Part shown: positions 1 to 10,483 of the stretch, piece after piece
How the letters are laid out: every line of letters starts with the position of its first letter
How positions within the stretch are numbered: the first letter of the stretch is position 1
Assembly: GCA_018417955.1 (NCBI GenBank)
Contig: JACTVC010000008.1
Location: 1,426,001-1,490,000, forward strand
Direction of reading: 5' to 3'
DNA: 64,000 nucleotides
Source: Laccaria trichodermophora
Lineage: Eukaryota > Basidiomycota > Agaricomycetes > Agaricales > Hydnangiaceae
Translations under genes and position numbers: made by a program
The notes under the pieces: model-generated
What the model was told of the DNA's origin: nothing
What the model saw: only the letters and a program-made list of their open reading frames with translations
Database searches by the model: none

Positions 1-1957
1 AAGGGATAGGAGGCAAAGTGGAGGTCGGCAGGGTAGAACTGTGTGAGGGTAGAGTAGGGGGCGGCATGCTAGGATGAGAGGAAGGGGGTGAGCTGGCGGG
101 CTCCAGTTGAGGGGCAGTAGTCATTGCCGTGACAACCACATCGATAGGTTCTTCTGGCCGTTCTAGACGCTTCGGATCCATCGCAGTGCGTCTGGTATTA
201 CGCATGGACCCCCTTGACAACGACGGAAGGGAGGGCTCATCGTCTTTGCCACTCCCTGAGTCCTGGGACTCGTCAGAGCTCGTCTCCTCCTCCTCGTCAC
301 CCGACGACGACGACGACGACCTTCCATCGTCAGAGTCTTCTACATCTGACTCAACAACTGATGCGCTACGCTTCCTCTTTCCCTTCTTGGCCTTAGAAGG
401 TGGAGCCTTACGTGGTGCAGCCTTACGTGGTGCGGTCTTCTGTGACGTTCGCTTGCCTTTTGCCTTCCCTTTCCGCAAAGCCGAGGAGCGTGGCCCATTT
501 ACCGGTGGTTGGGTTATAGTTGATGTCGTATCCGCCAATTGGGGAGGAGAGGTAACCGCGGCTTCGGTCATTGTTGGAACAGTATCCGCCGATGGGGGGG
601 TAGAGGTAGAACCTTCGACTATTTCGAGCGTGTCACTTGCAGAAAGAGCTCGTGCTCGTCGTTCATCGGGAGCTGAAGGGCAAGGTCAACGCATGTAACA
701 AAAATAAAATGACAAAGTCACTTACAGTAACAACTACTGACGAATTCGAGGAAAGCGTTCTTGACTACGGAAAATTTTTCAACATCCGCCCATACCTGGG
801 GAACGGGCGCCTTGTTACTACCGTAATGGAGACTAAAGGCCGGTCAATGCTCGTCAGTTCCACAGTAGATGTAGTAAGATAAACAAACACCGACCTTATT
901 GCATTGATCTGCCCCTTTCGTATTGGCTCGGGACCGCCAATGAACACGGATACGTGCATCTTGAGTGACTTCCCAATGCCCTCCACCAGGGGTCCGAGAA
1001 GGTTTGGCAGATCAATCAAAGCCCTAGTCATGACGGAATGTGAGAGACAAGCATCATCGACGCGAAGCAGACTTACTTTTGCGCTTCCGCTGGGGACATC
1101 TCCTGGATCTCCCCCTTGCCCTCCTTCCACTCCTCCTTGGCTTTCGTATGTGCAACGAGGGCATCTTCGTTCCATCGTTTTTGTTCTTCCTCGCCCAGTT
1201 TCAGAAACTCTGCCTTTTTGTAAGCGTTGCGGAATGCGGCACGTTCGCGCTCTGGCTTGCCGCTCTCCGAGAACGCGACGTTGCAATCTTCCTTCATTGA
1301 CGCAAAATTGGCCGCTCCCCAAACTTCCCAGCCCGCACGGAGCTTAGGACTTTTCGCCGCACCTCCCAGAAGTCGGTCGACCAATGTGACGATTGGGTCT
1401 TCGTTTTTCTTCGATCGTTGTAGGGACTTGGTCTTTTTGGAACGATGATCGAACCAATTGTAAAGAGACTATGATGCAGATCAACCACTGAATCTCTGAA
1501 TCATAATGTTAATCACGCACCTTTCTCATACGCTCTATGACTTTGCCTTTCAGAGCGCTATCCGCCGGGGACAAGATTTCGAACCCATCAGAGGTCTTGA
1601 GAAATGAAGGAATGGGGGGAATGGTTTCGTGGTCTTCGCCGCGTTTGGGTATGGGAGTAGACCAATGGAATGTTTTGAACCACTGATTGACTATGTCATC
1701 GAGCACAGAGTTAGCCTTTTCGTTCGAAATGAGGACCGCTGCCTTGTAATCATCAAGGCGACTCTTGAGAAACTTTGCGCGAGCCCCTTTCGCCCAGCCT
1801 TTCTTCAGGGTCACCAGCAATGGCTGTGCATCAACCCTTGATTTCCAAGAACATCACGTCAGCCTGGTATCGGGATAACCCACGCGATGATCACTTACAC
1901 CCCACTCTCATGAGTCTCGTCCACCGTCGTATTCTCCAACGCCTTTGGTTCGGACAT
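1..1957 (-). CDS. Expanded agaricomycete family protein of unknown function (3' end beyond window)
   Basis: I traced this gene on the minus strand from an ATG at 1957. A first intron (GTAAGT donor near 1900) joins exon 1 to the exon at 1820-1530 carrying LKKGWAKGARAKFLKS. Further exons carry GWEVWGAANFASMKEDC (about 1340-1080), LIDLPNLLGPLVEGIGK (about 1015-910) and KNAFLEFVSSCY (about 770-720). The last visible exon is very Lys/Ser/Asp-rich, with a repeated AAPRKA motif, and stays open to base 1. The order of these blocks matches a high-copy protein family of mushroom genomes that I know only as hypothetical proteins. No catalytic motif is visible. The Ser-rich reading frame on the opposite strand at 129-698 is its shadow. 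The stop codon is not in the window. Confidence 0.6.
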
Positions 1958-2139
1958 GCGGAAGAGCAGCTATGTACGTATCTACTTTTTTTTTGTGTAT
2001 ACACTCGATAAGGTTCCTTCACCTGTGGGAACGAAGCAAAGAAGCTTCTTTCCGCCTCACTTAAAGTCCAGATTCTCAACCGCACCCTCTTTTGCCCCAA
2101 CCCCCCACTTTCAACCGCCTTCCCACTTAGCGTCTCAAC

Positions 2140-3198
2140 ATGGTACAACTGAATGATGTGCGCGCGGCCGCCGTGTCGTCGGCATCACGCACTTATGGTA
2201 AATTTATACTACTACTTTTCATCCACAACAACTCAATTTTCTCCCATAGCGAATGTTGAGAGACCGGTGAAAGTCGACCAATCTGACGACCCCAGTAAGC
2301 TTTCGTTTTGACTCCTTTTTACCCAGCTGAAATTTTTCTTTCAGCTCTTGAAGATCTGTTTGCGCGCTTGGGGATCACAACCGAGCACGCACGCGCCACC
2401 GCAACCAGTTTCATGCGTATGTTGGTTGCGGTCGAGAACACCACCACTACTCCTGGTGGGACTGGCCGCTACGAAGTTTTTTTTTGCCCCAGAGGACGAT
2501 CTTTGCGGGTTATCCGACGACGGCGATTCCTCTTTCAAGTTTTTGGAGGATGAATCGCCCGATTTAGTCAATTCCCCCGCTGCCACTACTGCAGTTGCGT
2601 CCACCGGGGATCTCTACGGTTCTCCCCTGGCTTTGACTGCAAGCGACGACACCGTGAATGCCTCTGCTGTCGTCCCTTCCGCCATCCCTCCGGCAAACAG
2701 GATGGTGGCTGTCATGGCTTCCACTGGGTCTTCCGCCGCCCCACCTGCGGCTCTCCCAGCTACCCCAGTGGCGCCAGTTGTTGCTCCTGCTTTATCCAGC
2801 AACACCACATCGGTCGCCTCTGTCGGAGGAACCACATCCACGGCGGCGCTTTACGCCGTTCCCTACGTCCAGCCAGTAAACGCGCCCCTCAACGCTATCC
2901 CTCCGCCAACACATCTCATTACCCCGATTTACGGGTATCACGTTCCAGCTCCAAATGCCGCGGGACCGTTCTATACAGTCACTCGTGGTCGCGACATTGG
3001 CATCTTCGCTGGCTGGTAAGTCTGCCTCATTCGAAACGAAGTCTCTGGTTGACGTGCAGTGTCCACAACAGGGAGACGGCCAGCCCATTGGTCGCAGGAG
3101 TTTCCCACTTTACTTGTTGCCGGGTTGCCTCCATTGCGGAGGGCCACAGCCGTATGGCAGCAGCACTGGCGGCCAGTTTTGCGTTATACCTTTCTTGA
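2140..3198 (+). pseudogene. Protein with RNase H1 N-terminal-like (caulimovirus-VI-type) C-terminal domain, frame broken at a T9 run
   Basis: Starts at ATG 2140 (MVQLNDVRAAAVSSASRTY) and continues through exons at about 2252-2292 and 2345-2480. The Ala/Thr/Pro-rich middle part is at 2490-2890. The C-terminal GPFYTVTRGRDIGIFAG resembles the small RNase H1 N-terminal/viroplasmin fold; it is interrupted by an intron (GTAAGT at about 3017) and continues as VHNRETASPLVAGVS to a TGA at 3196-3198. At 2477-2485 a run of nine T separates two frames: upstream GRYEVFF and downstream FFAPEDDLCG connect only if one base is added or lost. No plausible intron bridges it, so I mark the copy as broken, though a sequencing slip is possible. 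This domain architecture is common in repetitive mushroom gene families. Confidence 0.55.
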
Positions 3199-3801
3199 AG
3201 CGTGCTATCTCGTACTTTTGAATTGTACTGTGTTGATAGATAGTGGTGGTCGTCGTATCTAGTCTATTTTGCATGTACCCGCTGCTATCGAATAACAATG
3301 TTGTCCCCCATCTCCATATCATGTGTGACTTGAACAAGTAGAAAAGAATGACGGGATAACTCTTCAGTATGCACTTAGTGCTAAATTTAGATGAGGACCG
3401 TGAAATTGAAATCTCTCTGGAGAGCGTAGTTCACAGCCGGCACCTTAGATATTTCTTATCTAGCCTCCTGACTATACAGAGAATCGTAAAGTCTAAAAAT
3501 TTCGGAAGTTTAGCTGTGGTGGAGTAAAAGTCGTAAGAGTCGCGTCCTGCAGTCCAGCTCATGATCGCTTTTATGGGCAATGGGCCGTAAAATGCCTTTG
3601 TCCGCAAACACCTTTTTTTCTTAAAATGTGGTTTATACATCAAATAGGAGGGTTTCACGGCAGCATTCTAACTGTCCCAAAAACTTTGATATTATAGCTA
3701 GACATGCTGCCTACCAAGAGAAAAAGTCGTTAGGTTTAAACGCATCTCTCGATTAGGAAATTCCCTCCACTCCGCCTATACTGCAGTCTGCAGCCACTTC
3801 C
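3199..3801. other. Intergenic, nothing recognisable
   Basis: About 600 bp between the RNase H1-N-like gene and the KDZ-associated genes. Reading frames here are short and lack family resemblance; no repeat, RNA gene or terminal inverted repeat was spotted. Confidence 0.5.
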
Positions 3802-4490
3802 ATGGGTCGACCTCGCCTTTACCACACACCTGAACAAAAGAAGCAAGCGCGCCAGGAGACATTAGTGAGGTACTATGACAAGTGAGTATCCTTACTTACC
3901 ACAGCCTTTTCTTTAGACATAACCGTTTCCTTTTCTCCAGGCACCGTGTCCAGTTATGCCGTTGGGCCCGCCGTCGATACAAAAAGGCCCAAAAAACGAT
4001 GAAACAGGGACTGGACGAGTCATCAATAGGAGGAGCCATCGATACCCCAGATCCGTTGGAGGTAGGAAGGTAAGGGCGGATATCGAGTATGATAGATACG
4101 CGAGATATTAATCTTTGCGGTAGCGATAACCCCCTGAAAGTCATCGCCTTCGCTCAGGGACATTTCGAAAGGCTTACCAAAGGATCCGTCTCCGACTACC
4201 TCTCTGACATCGTTGAAAATTGCCTCCACGACGTTGACGGCGCCAAGGAATTCTGCCAAGAGGTGTCGAGCATGTGGGACCGCTTCTTGCATGATGTGCA
4301 AGACACACTCTCGTCTATTTTGCAGGAGTACGGCTGCGGACCGGAATATGACGTTGCCAATGCGGTGTGCTTAAATGTGCGGCGCGTCATAGGTTTGCTC
4401 ACCGAGGTTGAGGAACTGTTGATATCGTCGCCTCACCAACTTGGGGAGTGGTATGCTCTCGGACGTCTATCCTATCAAAAGTGTGATTAG
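3802..4490 (+). CDS. Small basic-headed hypothetical protein, probable KDZ-unit passenger
   Basis: Starts at ATG 3802 with MGRPRLYHTPEQKKQARQET, a basic header I recognise from many short mushroom proteins found beside KDZ transposases. The intron after YYDK (GTGAGT) leads to an Arg/Lys-rich exon (VQLCRWARRRYKKAQ). A second intron (GTAAGG at about 4070 to TAG at 4118) leads to the main exon, beginning SDNPLKVIAFAQG and ending SYQKCD at TAG 4490. Both junctions keep frame. The C-terminal 120 residues look helical and acidic; no enzyme motif is visible. The basic N-terminus suggests DNA binding, but that is inference. It lies 1 kb upstream of the transposase, same strand. Confidence 0.6.
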
Positions 4491-4664
4491 AGTCAAAGCA
4501 CGACAGCTACTGTTTCTCAATGTAAATTACAATGGTTGTACCTCAAACGAGTGGGAGAATCCACTTTTTTGAGGAAAGAAGGACTGTACAGATAGGTTAA
4601 TAAAGTTTGATGAGTCAAGCACAAAGTACGAACCTTACTGCACCTTTGCTCCTCATCGCGTAAC

Positions 4665-5368
4665 ATGCCCAAGCAAACCAACAAAACCAAGCGTAAAGTT
4701 CGAATTCTCAAACCCGACATCGTTCCGGTCGTCTTCCAAGATGTTGAGGCGGAAAAGCGCAGCCGCCGGGAGCGAAAGAAAACCTCGGTAAAATAAACCT
4801 CCGTCGGCGTTTAGACAAACTGATCGATCGATTGCATTAGACGCCAGACCCTCGCCCTGAAATGGCTCGGCAACTCAAAAGACGGCAAGATCTCATATTG
4901 AATGCCCTCGGCCCCAGTTTCCGTGTTGCCTATAGAGAAGTGCAAGTCAACGCGTTCTTCGAGAGGGCATCGCATCTGTGGTTCCTACTTTTTCCTGAGC
5001 CGGAGGAGGAAATTCGAGTTCAGCCGGGGTATTTGGACGACCCTGAATACCAGGAACACATCAACACTGCACGCCGCAAGGTTAGTTTTTATCTTTGTTC
5101 TCACCTATTGGTTATTGATCTCTCACAGCTCCTCAAGGGGAGGTTATGCTGGTCGTCTCTCCTCTTTCCGAAACACGGTCAACAAGATCTTCCCATCACT
5201 CAAGTGTATGGACCTGGGGGAGAAGCGACGTGGGTCAGGGAGATGAATCATGCGATTCAGGAGATTGTGAGCACGTTGCCTACGCCGACATGGGCGGACG
5301 AGACTTTTGAAAAGATTGAGAGGTTGGTGGCTGGTCTGGAGGAGCCCCCCAAGCCCCTCGCGCTGTAG
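4665..5368 (+). CDS. Hypothetical protein upstream of the KDZ transposase
   Basis: Starts at ATG 4665 (MPKQTNKTKRKVRILKPDIV), a short basic exon ending KKTS before an intron of about 50 nt. The second exon begins TPDPRPEMARQLKRR and carries RREVQVNAFF-like helical sequence, an acidic PEPEEEIR stretch and DDPEYQEHINTARRK. A 48-nt segment at 5082-5129 has intron borders (GTTAGT to CACAG) but is also in frame and stop-free, so it could be retained. The end LVAGLEEPPKPLAL stops at 5368. I do not recognise the family. Orientation and spacing (154 bp) suggest it travels with the transposase. Confidence 0.5.
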
Positions 5369-5522
5369 TTACCCATTGTACTTTCTTGTTCACTGGCTTT
5401 TTATTCAATCGTAAACGACCTCGCCATTTTCTCACTACAATGAAGCCAACTTACATGAACTTCTTTTGTTGATCATTTAGGCAGCCGTGGGAGAGTTAAC
5501 CCTCTCTCTTGTCGACTCGACG

Positions 5523-8500
5523 ATGGCAAGAGGCAAGGGGAAGGCGAGGAACTATACTGTCGTCCACCATCACGAGGATGCAGATGACTCCTCTCTCGCC
5601 CACTCACGCACTGCTCGTATTTCCGACAACGGCTTTCGTATACTTCAGACTCCTCTATCCCCTCAGAAGAGGTCTGCGACATACATTCAGCGCCTCCCAG
5701 AACCCGACTTCAGTGACTGGGATCCTAGTTTTGAATACGAGGGATCTGAGCGACAGGCGCTTTTAGATCCCGAGGCACCGACTGTTGCGGCAAAGGTTGC
5801 TGCAAAAAGGTATCCGACTTCAGTGAGTGACCTTGAAAACCATATTAGCAATCTTACTGATGCTGCACTAGGATGCCCCTTTGCAAGAATGGGCTGGGAG
5901 GAGTAGAGATGACGCAGGTTACCGAGAGGAGTATCTGCACGAGTTGATCAGGCTTGAAGGACGGGGTGGCCCACACTGCCATTCGTGCATGTCCTGTTCC
6001 TCCGAACTTGGCCTCTATCGATGTGACGACTGTTTGGGTCCACTGGCCGAATGCGTGAGCTGCTGTCTTCAACGACATCGCCACCTTCCGCTCCACATCA
6101 TCAAGGTTAGTGTGTTTGTCGCAGCTCAGTCTAGTGGTCTGACAATCCTAGAAATGGAACGGCGGTTGTTACGACAAGACGTCACTCAAAGATCTCGGCC
6201 TTCGGGTTCAGCTGGGCCATCCAGTGAACCAGCCATGCGTACTTCCTCAACCGGGTCACAAGGATTTCACCGTCATCCACACGAATGGTCTCCACTACGT
6301 CGCAGTCGATTTCTGTGGGTGCGAACACCGTGTGAGCAACCGCCGACAATTACTCAGGAGTCAATGGTTTCCCGCGACTGTTCATCAACCCCAGACGTGC
6401 GCCACATTTCGTGTGCTGGAGGTCTTCCACACGATCACTCTGGCAGGCAAGCTCTCGGCGCACGAATTTTACAAGGCTCTGGAGTACATGACGGACAATA
6501 TGGAGTTGAATGTCCCAAAGGTAAGTCGTCCTTATCCGTCGTTGTACCCATCTAATTCGTCACCAAGACGCGATATAAATCTTTGATGCGGATGGTCCGA
6601 ATGTTTCGTCATCTCAAGTTGATGAAACGCGCAGGTCGGGGGAACATTCCTGGAGGCCTTCTCTTGACGGGCGCTGGTGATCTTGCGCTCGCTTGTCCGG
6701 CCTGTCCTATCCCCGGCGTAAACCTCCCAGAGAACTGGGAAGAAGTTGGCTTGGAGTGGAGGTGGGTATCGTAATTCTTTTGAGGGGGATGTAACCTTAT
6801 GACGTACAGATTTTTATATTTATTGATCATCGCGATGGACGCCAACTTTCGCCTAAAAAATCTTATGCGGTCTTCAAATGCCAAAGACCCTGGACTTCAT
6901 ACCGGCATGGCGTATTTCCCCACAGATCAACCATATCGTGAACACGTGCTCAAGTACGCGAGTCAGAAAGATGTAAGTGGTTGTCATCATCGGTAAGAAG
7001 CACGATCCTAAAAAAAACTCGTAGATCAGCACATGCAGCGGTTTCAAGACGTTGGCACATGCTGAAACAAAATTCTCAGCTGGGTTGCGTTCTACCGGAG
7101 TGGGCATGGCTCTATGTGCTCGTCACGAAATTGTTTGCGGAGGTGGGGTGGCTGATCTCCAAAAAGGCGAGAGGTAAGTTGAACTGTACCGAAGACAAGC
7201 GCTCTACTAACCTTACTGGGCAAGGTACTGCAATATGGATTATATATTGCTTTCGGCACTGGCGCCGCTCCTCGTTGCCTCCGTATTCATTTCGTATGAC
7301 ATCGCATGTCAATTCAAACTCAAATTCGAGGAACGGATGGCGAAGCTTCCCTCGGAAATACAGCTTCCTCCCGGTGTCAACTGCGAGTGGGGCATACCGA
7401 AATGCCATTGTCCGATGCACAAGGTGTCGTGTCAGGCGCCTCATTCGTTGAATTTCAAGACTGGTGTTGGTCGGACAGACGGCGAGGGAATTGAGAGGAG
7501 TTGGTCGGAATTGAATCGTGTGGCCAACAGTACAAAGGAAATGGGCCCGGGTTCGCGCCACGACACCCTGGATGATCACATAGGCCATCACAATTTTAGG
7601 AAGTATGTCGGACTTGGTGAGTCACCTCTTCAACTGTCGCTCCATTGAAGCAAACCAGTTTTAGGACGATCTCTCCATTCGCGGCTTGTCCTCGCGATGG
7701 CGGAGCAAAAGCGGCAGAAGCAAATTTTTGATGACTTCACGGCGTCGCTCACGCCTGAGGTCGAGAAACTGTGGACGACCAGGATTCTGGAGTGGGAAGA
7801 GGATCCGAAGAAACCAAACCCTTACGTGGCCATCGTGACCCGTGCGTGCCTGGTCGTTTGTCGATTGCCATAACATCCGCCTAATTTTTTTTTTCTAGAT
7901 GCTTCTCAGGACGAAGTAAAGAAGCAGCTTCTTCAGGAGGAACTGGCCGCGGTGAAAGCAGGCATTCCTCAGCTACATGTCACAGGTCCCACAGCGTTCA
8001 TTTCACTCGCGTTGTTGGTGGAAGAAAATCAGTAAGTATTGTCTAACTTGTTTGTGGTGATTGTAACTGACAGGTATCTAGGCGGAGAATCTGCTGGGAC
8101 GCACGGCACCCGAATGAGCTTACAGCAAGTCAAGATAACGAAATCCAACGCCGACGGCTGCTTCTTCTTCGGCAGTTGAAGCATTTCCGTAACCTACAAG
8201 TGGTTTACATGCCTGCGGCGTCTTTGATGCTGTCGCAGCAGGAGGAAGGCCGCCGGGAGGCAGAGTCCAGCGACGCAGAGACCGATGTCATCCATTCCGG
8301 CACAGATGTCGAGCACGAGCCGTTGTGGCTCCCGTCCGCCCTTCCTGAAAACCATCTGAAACACAACTGCGACAAAAACCTCATCGCCATCGAATCAAGA
8401 CTGCGTCGAGCCCAGTGCGAGGATACCCTGGACAAGATCCGCAGCCTCCAGCGTGGCCGTCTCTCATTTATTAGTTTCCGCAACCGCAACATACGGCATC

Positions 8501-9252
8501 AGGGTCCAAATACACGGGCTCAAGACACGCTCATCCATTTGGAAGACAAGTCGAACGCCCTCGCTGTAAAATATAGGATGGCCCGCGCGGCCTTACTCAA
8601 ACTCGTGGGCCCTGGTGATTGGGAGAATCAACTGCGAGAGTTGAATCACGGAGACCTGACGACGCCTGATGGGCACGAGGTTAGTATCGAAGATCCGGAT
8701 CATCCCTTCGGACCAGATGGACGAGAGCTTTCCAAGAAGAAACGAGCGAATTTAGAGAAGGGCCTGGGTCAAGGCAAAAAGGTTGTTTCGTGGATATGGA
8801 CCACAGCCGCACAGTCCATTGTGGGTGGCAGCGACGCAGTTTTGCACGAGGGTAAGTGTTTCGCTCTTACCTGTGACCAAAGCGCTGAGGTACAATCTTC
8901 GACAGCTGTCATGGTTGAATGGGCAAAAGCGCGGGCGAGGCATCTACGATGGTGGGAGGAGGTGCACTTATTGAAGGAGGAGATGAGACGTGTTCGGCAG
9001 AGTCTTGAGTGGAAGGCGACGTGGTGGGAGGAGCGGCAGGTGGGGTGGGAGGGGCTGGATGATGCCGAAAGGGATGGTGTCCGAGCGTACGCGGTCAGGC
9101 AGGCCAACATGCAGCGTGCTCTTCACGCTAGATTTCGTCGCTTGTGGGACAAGCCGCTGATCCCGTTGATTAGCCAAGATGATAGCGGGGAGGTTCCTTC
9201 TTATATTGTAGACCCTGTACTCGAGGAGCTGGTAGAGGACGACGATGCGTAG
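5523..9252 (+). CDS. KDZ (Kyakuja-Dileera-Zisupton) transposase with CxC2-like cysteine cluster
   Basis: Spliced gene of about nine exons starting at ATG 5523 (MARGKGKARNYTVVHHHED) and ending TAG 9252. The N-terminal third has the CxC2-like zinc cluster (CHSCMSCSSELGLYRCDDC, then CVSCCLQRH) seen in KDZ proteins. The RNase H-like core follows with RVQLGHP, GHKDFTVIHTNG, the AMDANFRLKN block (first acidic residue), SYDIACQ (second) and GVGRTDGEGIERSW (Glu). The later part, EMGPGSRHDTLDDHIG and the acidic, Trp-rich C-terminus, is also conserved in the family. I found no in-frame stop within exons, and introns have GT-AG borders, so the copy may be functional. The enzyme would cut and paste its own element in the nucleus. 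Terminal inverted repeats of the element were not identified. Confidence 0.88.
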
Positions 9253-9782
9253 AGAATTGTAGTACTTTTGTTTGAGTCGGGGATCTCGGGTAAGGACATA
9301 GCCGGTGTATTTGCATGTGTTGATCAGTGGCAGCAAACTCTTCAACGTCATCCACATTGGACTTGTTCAATCCACCCTCTTGCGACATATTTGACATGGG
9401 GGAAAATGTCAGATCCATTAGAAATATATTATGAGATCTCTTTGGAAGGTTTTCCCTGGCTTCTCTCCACATGAAACATAGTCTGGAGGCCAAAACATTG
9501 TTGCACATTAGAAAAAACTTTTGTTGTTTGGTTCTATTATAATGGGAGGTTGGAGAACCAGAATATGGTACGGAAAATAACAAAGTACAGTCAAATTCAC
9601 AAATAATCACACATCTATATGAATATCATAAATAATAACACATATATATGTATATCAGAGCATAACCACCCACCCTACAGCAAGACCTGCATTAATCCAC
9701 AGCTATACCAAGTGGGGCATTGCACTCCCTATGGAAAAGGGTGAAGTGCATTTTTCCAGTATATCAGGCATAGGACTACAGC
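9253..9782. other. AT-rich spacer without recognisable gene
   Basis: Sequence between the KDZ gene and the gypsy fragment. It contains short AT-rich stretches (ATATATGTATAT near 9640) and no coding block that I can match. The 3' terminus of the KDZ element may lie here but no inverted repeat was found by eye. Confidence 0.4.
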
Positions 9783-10154
9783 CAGGGGTGGCCACGTTGG
9801 ATTGGGCCCTTCGAAGTCTTGCAAAAGATTAACCCTAACGTATATCGACTACGAATGGGAGACAACTATCCCGGTTCTCCAGTAATCAACATACAACATC
9901 TAAAAAAATACGAGACAGACGTAACTCACCAAGATCGTACTTCGCTACCGGATTCCTTCGTACGCAAAACGGAATCCGAAGAATTCGAAGTCGAAAAAAT
10001 CGTGGGGCATAGAAGAGTTGGGAAGAGGGCGACACTTCAGTACTTGATAAGGTGGGCGAACTATGGGCCGCAGTTTGATACCTGGGGCACAGCCACTGAT
10101 CTGAAGAATTCCCCAATCATACTCAATAACTATCGCGCCAAGAACAATCTCTGA
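9783..10154 (+). mobile_element. Ty3/gypsy (chromovirus) pol C-terminus with chromodomain, truncated
   Basis: An open frame reads GWPRWIGPFEVLQKI, VYRLRMGDNYPGSPVIN and QHLKKYE, the integrase C-terminal module of Ty3/gypsy pol. It is followed by EFEVEKIVGHRRVG and LQYLIRWANYGPQFDTW, a chromodomain. It ends at TGA 10154. The protease, reverse transcriptase, RNase H and integrase catalytic core are absent upstream, so only the 3' end of pol remains. The chromodomain of such elements targets integration to heterochromatin. The next ORF on the same strand starts 329 bp later, which raises the possibility that both belong to one element. Confidence 0.8.
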
Positions 10155-10483
10155 GATGCGTCAAGTCCGAACCTACTATGCATTCCTTCTTTTCTTTCTG
10201 TTCATATCTATAAAGTATGTTTGTAAACAATTTCCCTCGCTAAGAATTTTTTTTCAGAAGAACAAGGCACATGCAAGGCACCACTCGCCACTATCGGATT
10301 CGAATCACTTCCATCAATCGGCCTCATGTACATAGAAAACAATGGCAGTCGAGCTGCCCCCCCCTTTTTCTTTCTTTCCTCGATACTTTCCTACTCCTTC
10401 TGTCATCCGTTGGGACTGTCCACGAGTGAAAGACTGGAGGAAGGCGTACCTTGCAGTGGACTGTCCTGCTTGATACCGCCCTC

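Noticed and set aside
129..698. Plus-strand 189-codon Ser/Asp-rich frame
   Set aside because: It is the complement of the Lys/Ser-rich C-terminal exon of the minus-strand gene, whose other exons have spliced, family-like sequence.
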